A program made the translations under genes and the position numbers. A stretch of 64,000 nucleotides of DNA from Heyndrickxia oleronia (GTDB lineage Bacteria > Bacillota > Bacilli > Bacillales > Bacillaceae_C), in the NCBI RefSeq assembly GCF_017809215.1, contig NZ_CP065424.1, forward strand, positions 4,254,001 through 4,318,000. Reading direction: 5' to 3'. Positions 59,489 through 64,000 of the stretch are shown here, one piece after another. A model generated the notes under the pieces. The model did not search any database. It worked only from the letters and a program-made list of their open reading frames with translations, and was not told where the DNA came from. The first letter of the stretch is position 1. Each line of letters starts with the position of its first letter.

Positions 59489-60403
59489 TCATTCATAAAT
59501 CCCACTACTAATATATCTTTCACTGCTATCTGGAAAAATCGTTACAATATTCGTTCCAGGTTCTGCCTGTTTCGCTTCACGGAGACATGCTTCTAATGCC
59601 GCCCCCGATGAACTTCCGATGAGAAGACCTTCATTTCTACCTATTTCTGCTAAGCGAAAAAAAGCGTCCTTATCTGAAATAGTATGGATGAAATCAAAAT
59701 AATCACGATCGATAAATGGAGGAAGGAATTCCATCCCTATTCCTTCTGTACGATGAGAGCCAGCCTCACCACCATTAAGAATAGAGCCTTCAGGTTCAAC
59801 AATTACGGTTTTTATGTGAGGCAGCTTTTCTTTTAAAAAACGTGAGGTCCCCATAAATGTGCCCCCTGACCCTGCCCCTGCAACAAAAATGTCAATCTTC
59901 CCATCAAGTTCCTCGTATAGCTCTGGTCCTAAGCTCTCATAGTACGTATCTGGATTGGCGAAATTTTGAAACTGACCTGGATAAAAAGAATGAGGAATTT
60001 CCTCCAACAATTCCTTTGCCTTTTCAATTGCCCCTTGCATACCAAATGCAGTCGGTGTATTCACTACAGTAGCTCCGAGTGCCCTCATCAATGTTTGTTT
60101 TTCAAGACTAAACTTTTCAGGTGTCACAAAAATAGCATTAACCTTAAACTGAATTGCTGCCAATGCCAAGCCAACTCCCGTATTTCCGGCAGTTGGCTCA
60201 ACAATCGTCCAACCCTCTTTTAATTTCCCTTCATCAAAAGCTCTTTTTAATAAAAATTGGCCTAAGCGATCCTTGATACTTCCACCAGGATTAAAATATT
60301 CAAGCTTAGCAAAAATTCGTACACCTTTTGGAAGTGAATATGATGTGATTTCTATCAATGGTGTATGGCCAATTAATTCACTCACATGTTTTACATATTT
60401 CAT
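59489..60403 (-). CDS. mccA: Cystathionine beta-synthase MccA
   Basis: This PLP enzyme joins homocysteine to O-acetylserine to form cystathionine. The 304-residue protein is of the CysK fold: PGGSIKDRLG with PLP Lys 44, PTAGNTGVGLA for the substrate carboxylate, and GAGSGGTFMG for the phosphate. Similarity to YrhA and its place before mccB distinguish it from ordinary cysteine synthase. ATG 60403 has GAGAGGGAT upstream. The gene follows luxS by 79 bases, and the two act in sequence on homocysteine. Confidence 0.92.
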   Translation of the reverse strand: MKYVKHVSELIGHTPLIEITSYSLPKGVRIFAKLEYFNPGGSIKDRLGQFLLKRAFDEGKLKEGWTIVEPTAGNTGVGLALAAIQFKVNAIFVTPEKFSLEKQTLMRALGATVVNTPTAFGMQGAIEKAKELLEEIPHSFYPGQFQNFANPDTYYESLGPELYEELDGKIDIFVAGAGSGGTFMGTSRFLKEKLPHIKTVIVEPEGSILNGGEAGSHRTEGIGMEFLPPFIDRDYFDFIHTISDKDAFFRLAEIGRNEGLLIGSSSGAALEACLREAKQAEPGTNIVTIFPDSSERYISSGIYE

Positions 60404-60482
60404 TAAATATCCCTCTCTAATGAAACTAGCAATCTAAAAATTGGATAGCGGTAATAACTAACAATCAATGAACAATCCTTTC

Positions 60483-60953
60483 TTAAGCAAATACCTTAGA
60501 CCATTCATTTTTCTTTTCTAACATCGTTTTAGCGATCGCTTGCGCCCCTTCTAAACTATGACTTGCTGCCCAACCGCATTGGACTTCATTACATGCGGGC
60601 ACCTCTGTAGCTGTTAAGACATCATTCAATGTTTTTTCAAGAATAGTAAGTACATCATCATAATCATTGTGATTAATTAGAGAAAGGTAAAAACCTGTTT
60701 GACAGCCCATCGGACTAATATCAACAATATTGTTGGAATAATTTCTACTGAATTCTGCCATCATATGCTCTAAGGAATGGAGTGCTGGCATCTCCATATG
60801 CTCTTTATTCGGTTGGCAAAAGCGAATATCATATTTATGAATGATATCTCCATTAAACCCTTCTTTCACCCCTGCTAAACGCACATAAGGAGCTTTTACT
60901 TTTGTATGATCTAAATTAAAACTTTCTACATTCATTTTCTTTTCTACTGTCAT
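60483..60953 (-). CDS. luxS: S-ribosylhomocysteine lyase LuxS
   Basis: LuxS splits S-ribosylhomocysteine into homocysteine and the precursor of autoinducer-2. The 156-residue protein has the metal site His 59, His 63 and Cys 126 (HSLEH, QCGW), Glu 62, and catalytic Cys 84 in GCQTGFY. It is inside the yrrT-mccAB operon, at the position where B. subtilis has mtnN, which supplies its substrate. It directly feeds homocysteine to MccA. ATG 60953 has GGGAG upstream. Confidence 0.95.
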   Translation of the reverse strand: MTVEKKMNVESFNLDHTKVKAPYVRLAGVKEGFNGDIIHKYDIRFCQPNKEHMEMPALHSLEHMMAEFSRNYSNNIVDISPMGCQTGFYLSLINHNDYDDVLTILEKTLNDVLTATEVPACNEVQCGWAASHSLEGAQAIAKTMLEKKNEWSKVFA

Positions 60954-61001
60954 GTCTACTTTCTCCCTTCTCCTCTTAGATATATTTCTTTATATAATAA
61001 T

Positions 61002-61646
61002 CTAACAATTTTGTCTCTTCGCATCAATTAACCATACAAATCGGTTTAATTTTTTGAATTCAACGGAAAAACCATTTTGATTGAAAATAGTTTGCAGAAC
61101 TGGAATCGTAGTATAATACTCTGTCTCTATATCCGTAGCTAACCGGTTAAATCCTTTTCGTTTAGCCCATTCAATCATTTTCTTTTTTTCATCCTCCGTA
61201 GCAAAAACGGTGTCTGCAAAAAGAATTCTCCCATCCGCAGTTAAAAGCTGGCTATATTTTTTAATCGCTTTACCCTTTTCCTCATCTGTTAAATGATGAA
61301 AGGCATATGTGCTGACAAAAGTATGAATTGGCACTGATATATTTGGAAATTCAAGAAAGTCTCCATCCCAAATTGGAACCTCTGGTAACTTATCCTTTGC
61401 AATTTTTCTCATTTCACTTGATGGTTCCAATCCATATACATTTAATCCTCTATTCAATAATTTCTTAGTTAAATTCCCCGTACCTACCCCGAATTCTACA
61501 ACGGTACCGGAAGCATTCTTTGCAACTTCTGAAAGAATCACGTCATAATGAGTAAAAACTTCTTCATATTCAGGATCATTTCCAGTTACTGTGTCATCAT
61601 AAGTATGGGACCACTGATCAAATAGTTCATTAAACTCTCTGCCCAC
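61002..61646 (-). CDS. yrrT: SAM-dependent methyltransferase YrrT
   Basis: This 214-residue class I methyltransferase starts MGREFNELFDQWSHTYDDTV, as does B. subtilis YrrT. It has the SAM motif VVEFGVGTGNLTKKL and later VSTYAFHHLTDEEK. Its substrate is unknown. It produces S-adenosylhomocysteine, the input of the operon it heads. GTG 61646 has GAGGGG six bases upstream; the open frame extends thirty codons further without support. A promoter (TTGCAC 61713-61708, 17 bases, TACATT 61690-61685) lies upstream. CymR control would be expected from B. subtilis but I did not confirm a site. Confidence 0.9.
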   Translation of the reverse strand: MGREFNELFDQWSHTYDDTVTGNDPEYEEVFTHYDVILSEVAKNASGTVVEFGVGTGNLTKKLLNRGLNVYGLEPSSEMRKIAKDKLPEVPIWDGDFLEFPNISVPIHTFVSTYAFHHLTDEEKGKAIKKYSQLLTADGRILFADTVFATEDEKKKMIEWAKRKGFNRLATDIETEYYTTIPVLQTIFNQNGFSVEFKKLNRFVWLIDAKRQNC

Positions 61647-61684
61647 TTTAATCCCCTCATTTCCTATAAAAAAACTATGAATTA

Positions 61685-61713
61685 AATGTAGCATGAAATA
61701 AAGAAATGTGCAA
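61685..61713 (-). promoter_or_regulatory. Promoter of the yrrT-luxS-mccAB operon
   Basis: On the minus strand TTGCAC, 17 bases, TACATT precede the yrrT start by about 40 bases. Confidence 0.6.
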
Positions 61714-61824
61714 TCGAGCAAATGAAAATAGTCCATTCGCCTAATTTGTTTTTCAAGTGTTAAAAATTGAGTTAAAATTAAAAGTGGTTCATTAATTGAA
61801 AAGCTATTAATTTGAGGTGATAGA

Positions 61825-62388
61825 ATGACATTATTAAATGATATTCTCAGCTACAATGAGGAATTTGTATCCCTAAAAAAATATGAGGATTTTACAACAA
61901 CGAAATATCCCGATAAACGTTTAGTAATTCTAACATGTATGGACACTAGACTTGTTGAGCTGCTACATAAAGCAACCAATACCAAAAACGGTGATGTAAA
62001 AATAATAAAAAATGCAGGTGCGATTGTTTCTCACCCATTTGGCAGTATTATGAGAAGCTTATTAATCGCTGTTTATGAATTACATGCAGATGAAGTTTTA
62101 GTTATTGGTCATCATGATTGTGGAATGAGTGCGATTAACAGTGATTCTGTATTGGAAAAGTTAAAGCAAAGAGGGATAGAGGAACAAACACTAGAAACAA
62201 TTAAATACTCCGGTATCGATTTACATGAATGGTTCCAAGGCTTTGATCGTGTTGAAGATAGTGTAAAGCATAGTGTAGATATGGTCAAACATCATCCGTT
62301 AATGTCAAAAGATATTCCAGTCCATGGTTTAGTTATCGACCCTGAGACAGGAAAATTGGATTTAGTTGTTAATGGATATGAAAATTAA
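61825..62388 (+). CDS. ytiB: Beta-class carbonic anhydrase (YtiB-like)
   Basis: This zinc enzyme interconverts CO2 and bicarbonate. The 187-residue protein has zinc ligands Cys 38, His 96 and Cys 99 (CMDTR and HHDCGM) and the Asp-Arg dyad 40/42. Length matches B. subtilis YtiB. ATG 61825 has GAGGTGATAGA upstream. It is divergent from the yrrT operon and monocistronic. Confidence 0.92.
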   Translation: MTLLNDILSYNEEFVSLKKYEDFTTTKYPDKRLVILTCMDTRLVELLHKATNTKNGDVKIIKNAGAIVSHPFGSIMRSLLIAVYELHADEVLVIGHHDCGMSAINSDSVLEKLKQRGIEEQTLETIKYSGIDLHEWFQGFDRVEDSVKHSVDMVKHHPLMSKDIPVHGLVIDPETGKLDLVVNGYEN

Positions 62389-62392
62389 GCTC

Positions 62393-62416
62393 TCCCTGCC
62401 AAATGCAGGGATTTTT
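62393..62416 (+). terminator. Terminator of the carbonic anhydrase gene
   Basis: TCCCTGC and GCAGGGA form a 7-bp stem followed by TTTTT. Confidence 0.85.
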
Positions 62417-62437
62417 CCGCTTAACTTATTTGTCTAA

Positions 62438-62731
62438 TTACATAGAAATTCCATGTAAAATATATTCTAAATAGTGCTTAATATTTGATTTACGGCTATT
62501 AATAATTTGAAACATATGAATTAATTCTAGTAATTGATTACGGCTAAGTTTTGTCAGTAATAAATTAATTAATGTCTCACTACTAATTTGAATCTGTTCA
62601 CCATCACTTAATCTAATATTCAATTCGTTTAATGGAAGAATATATTTATATAACAAATCCTTCATTTGATTTAAACTAATGCGAACACTTGAATATTCTA
62701 TAGTTGATTCAAGTACAATTTCATTTCCCAT
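62438..62731 (-). CDS. Unrecognised protein (about 97 aa) under a cyclic-di-GMP riboswitch
   Basis: I do not recognise this protein. It has no membrane segment or signal. It begins GNEIVLESTIEYSSVRISLN and continues with helices rich in Leu and Ile (MKDLLYKYILPLNELNIRLS, then LINLLLTKLSRNQLLELIHM). It could be a small helical regulator or a protein-interaction module. AGGAGG stands six bases before ATG 62731 and three before ATG 62734, so the second is preferred. About 270 bases upstream lie a c-di-GMP-I riboswitch and its terminator, which makes a role in the motile-sessile switch likely. Confidence 0.7.
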   Translation of the reverse strand: MGNEIVLESTIEYSSVRISLNQMKDLLYKYILPLNELNIRLSDGEQIQISSETLINLLLTKLSRNQLLELIHMFQIINSRKSNIKHYLEYILHGISM

Positions 62732-62990
62732 CATAATCCTCCTAGAAAACTAGTATGGGGCAATTCTCGTCTCCACCATTTATCATGAAATCATTTGATT
62801 TCTTCTGATAAGGCGGTGTGAGCAGAGCCAAGCAGATCAAAATCTTTTGCTATTTAAGTATAAATCTTTATACTATTCAAGTTAGCGACGCTCCGTCCCC
62901 TTTTCATCATTCAAAAGTATTTAAAAGGAATCATAATCTTTTCCAAAAAACTTTTGCATGAAACCTTATTAACGAAAAGTGGTAAACAGC

Positions 62991-63018
62991 AAAAAAACTA
63001 TTCCCATATAGAAATAGT
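62991..63018 (-). terminator. Riboswitch-controlled terminator with overlapping antiterminator
   Basis: On the minus strand ACTATTTC and GGAATAGT form an 8-bp stem followed by seven T. GAATAGTC at 63047-63040, directly after the aptamer, can instead pair with GACTATTT (63019-63012), which would break the terminator stem. Confidence 0.85.
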
Positions 63019-63047
63019 CAATTTTAATAAGCTCATTATGACTATTC

Positions 63048-63126
63048 GGCAGCCCGGCGATCATCATTCAAAATGAACCTTAGACCCGTAGCTTTGCGTC
63101 CCTCACTTTCGCAAGGTTTGCCATTT
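63048..63126 (-). ncRNA. Cyclic di-GMP-I (GEMM) riboswitch
   Basis: The minus strand holds the conserved blocks in order: GGCAAACC, the GCGAAAGT tetraloop region, GAGGGACGCAAAGC, ACGGGTCTAAGG, and CGCCGGGCTGCC closing P1 with GGCA. These are the signature of c-di-GMP class I aptamers, including the GAAA tetraloop and its receptor-side sequence. A candidate promoter (TTGATA, 17 bases, TAAAAT) lies about 40 bases upstream. The regulated gene is the unrecognised ORF at 62438-62731. Confidence 0.95.
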
Positions 63127-63322
63127 CGTTAGAATTTTTGCTACCTAACATTTTATAATGAACATTAATCATTATCAACATTCTTTTGTTCAATTTCAAT
63201 GAATGTTCACATATACCTTTATTAAATACCTTTTTTTGTAACTTTTCTCTTTTTTATTGTATTAATCATCCATTTTTGGAATAATAATCTATTCAAAAAT
63301 ATCTTCAACCAATATACTAGGA

Positions 63323-63480
63323 TGCTTTCTTATAGTGTATTGCTTTTGTAATAGCCCGACTGTCAGATTTCCCCCCCTAATAAAGACTTCAGAGTTTGTG
63401 TAAGAATGAAGCGAGATATGTTTTCAACCTATTTTATTCGTTAAAACTTTATCTAAGTAGCAACAATGAATGTGAAAAAA
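63323..63480 (+). repeat. Copy (J) of the intergenic hairpin repeat family
   Basis: It reads GCTTTCTTATAGTG, GCTTTTGTAATAGCCCGACT, AATAAAGACTTCAGAG, then CGTTAAAACTTTATCTAAG and TAGCAACAATGAATGTGAAA. It follows the consensus of copies D and I along its whole length. Confidence 0.75.
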
Positions 63481-63551
63481 ACATATATTAACATCTATTT
63501 TAGTCAATCCTCTTAAATAGTTATGGAAAAATTTAAAAGGAGTGTTCTTCT

Positions 63552-63749
63552 ATGAATAAAGACAGTCTCGCCCAAATCTTTCAATCATTAACCATTCATA
63601 TGTATCTAAAATTAATAGTATTTGTCCTTATTTTATATGTGTTTGATTGGATCATTACCGAAGTATGTAGAACAAGTAGTAAAAAATTACGTACATTAGG
63701 TATTGAAATGTTAGGCTTGATTTTTATTATTTATATTATGCTGTACTAA
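63552..63749 (+). CDS. Small membrane protein (65 aa), unrecognised
   Basis: This 65-residue protein has two predicted membrane helices (about 17-36 and 47-64), separated by a positively charged loop (RTSSKKLR). I do not recognise a family. ATG 63552 has AAAGGAGTG nine bases upstream, so translation is likely. It lies between a repeat copy and the membrane protein gene that runs off the window. Confidence 0.65.
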   Translation: MNKDSLAQIFQSLTIHMYLKLIVFVLILYVFDWIITEVCRTSSKKLRTLGIEMLGLIFIIYIMLY

Positions 63750-63867
63750 TTTTTATAAAATTTATAAAATTCTAACCAATAGTGGTATAATAGTCGTACA
63801 TAATGGTTGATATTGATGAACTCGTTACCCATATTCCAACATTACCTTTTCGAAAGAGGATTTGAAT

Positions 63868-64000
63868 ATGAAAAGAAATGCTCAAATAATACTAGTTTCT
63901 ATCTCCATTTTATTTTCTTTGGTTCAGGCGATTTTTTTCGGAGAGTATCATTTTCTAGATATTACTGAATGTTTAGTCGCGACTCTCATCGCTTGGATTG
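63868..64000 (+). CDS. N-terminus of a membrane protein, cut by the window edge
   Basis: ATG 63868 has AGAGGA seven bases upstream and starts MKRNAQIILVSISILFSLVQ. Two hydrophobic stretches are visible before the edge at about residue 44. The short hydrophobic start followed by FGEYHFLDITECLVATLIAW resembles the membrane module of diguanylate cyclases and sensor kinases of Bacillus. That is a guess from appearance; the catalytic part lies outside the window. Confidence 0.6.
   Translation, partial: MKRNAQIILVSISILFSLVQAIFFGEYHFLDITECLVATLIAWI

Noticed and set aside
1..64000. CRISPR array, tRNA or rRNA genes, prophage or complete insertion sequence
   Set aside because: I saw no regular direct repeats with spacers, no tRNA-like cloverleaf, no rRNA sequence and no transposase or integrase frame.

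Overview
The window is about 64 kb of AT-rich chromosome from a motile, endospore-forming member of the Bacillaceae. Spore genes (cotD-like, pdaA, yteA), Bacillus-type sigma-K, sigma-D and sigma-W promoters, and a gene order that follows the B. subtilis yfj/yfk/yfl region (rlmD, pdaA, yfkAB, yfkD, chaA/yfkE, yfkF, yfkH, yfkK, mapB) support this. The genus cannot be fixed from the sequence. I see no rRNA, tRNA, CRISPR array, prophage or transposase gene.

Layout. 1-8.4 kb: a chemoreceptor cut by the window edge, a CPBP protease, an FMN reductase, YdcF, a CotD-like coat protein, and a MarR-controlled EmrAB-type drug pump. 8.4-14.2 kb: a complete oppABCDF oligopeptide importer with an intercistronic hairpin after oppA. 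14.6-18.4 kb: a DUF3899 membrane protein, a KinB-like sensor kinase, a His-rich protein and a serine hydrolase. 18.7-28.4 kb: rlmD, pdaA, a helically spaced cluster of five DnaA-box-like sites, three acetyltransferases, DinB, an overlapping adaA-alkA-ogt alkylation repair operon, and fumarase. 28.6-40.1 kb: the yfk block, an iron-efflux P1B4 ATPase (PfeT), a decayed sensor-kinase/PepSY locus, and mapB. 40.5-49.5 kb: motAB with a sigma-D promoter, hmp with nsrR and matching operator sites, aminopeptidase, yteA, and a stand-alone hutH whose leader encodes a 22-residue peptide ending inside a terminator. 49.5-56.4 kb: thioesterase, YcgRQ, SpeG, MreBH, and the yuaF-floT membrane-microdomain operon with a textbook sigma-W promoter.

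The most striking locus is 56.5-58.3 kb. Here queF (the preQ0 reductase of queuosine synthesis) is split, directly after the codon for its catalytic cysteine, by a 462-nt group I intron. All core helices P1-P9 can be read from the sequence, and a 29-codon relic of a homing endonuclease sits in the P5 loop. The same transcript starts with a preQ1-I riboswitch and terminator and continues into a queuosine-precursor transporter. One mRNA therefore carries two structured RNA controls.

58.3-64 kb: a yrrT-luxS-mccA-mccB operon recycling S-adenosylhomocysteine to cysteine, a beta-carbonic anhydrase, and a cyclic-di-GMP-I riboswitch with terminator and antiterminator upstream of an unrecognised ORF of about 97 codons. 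The window ends in a membrane protein gene that may be a signalling enzyme. A family of 150-190 bp imperfect, hairpin-containing intergenic repeats with short terminal inverted repeats (at least eight copies, full or partial) is scattered through the window and looks like a decayed non-autonomous element.
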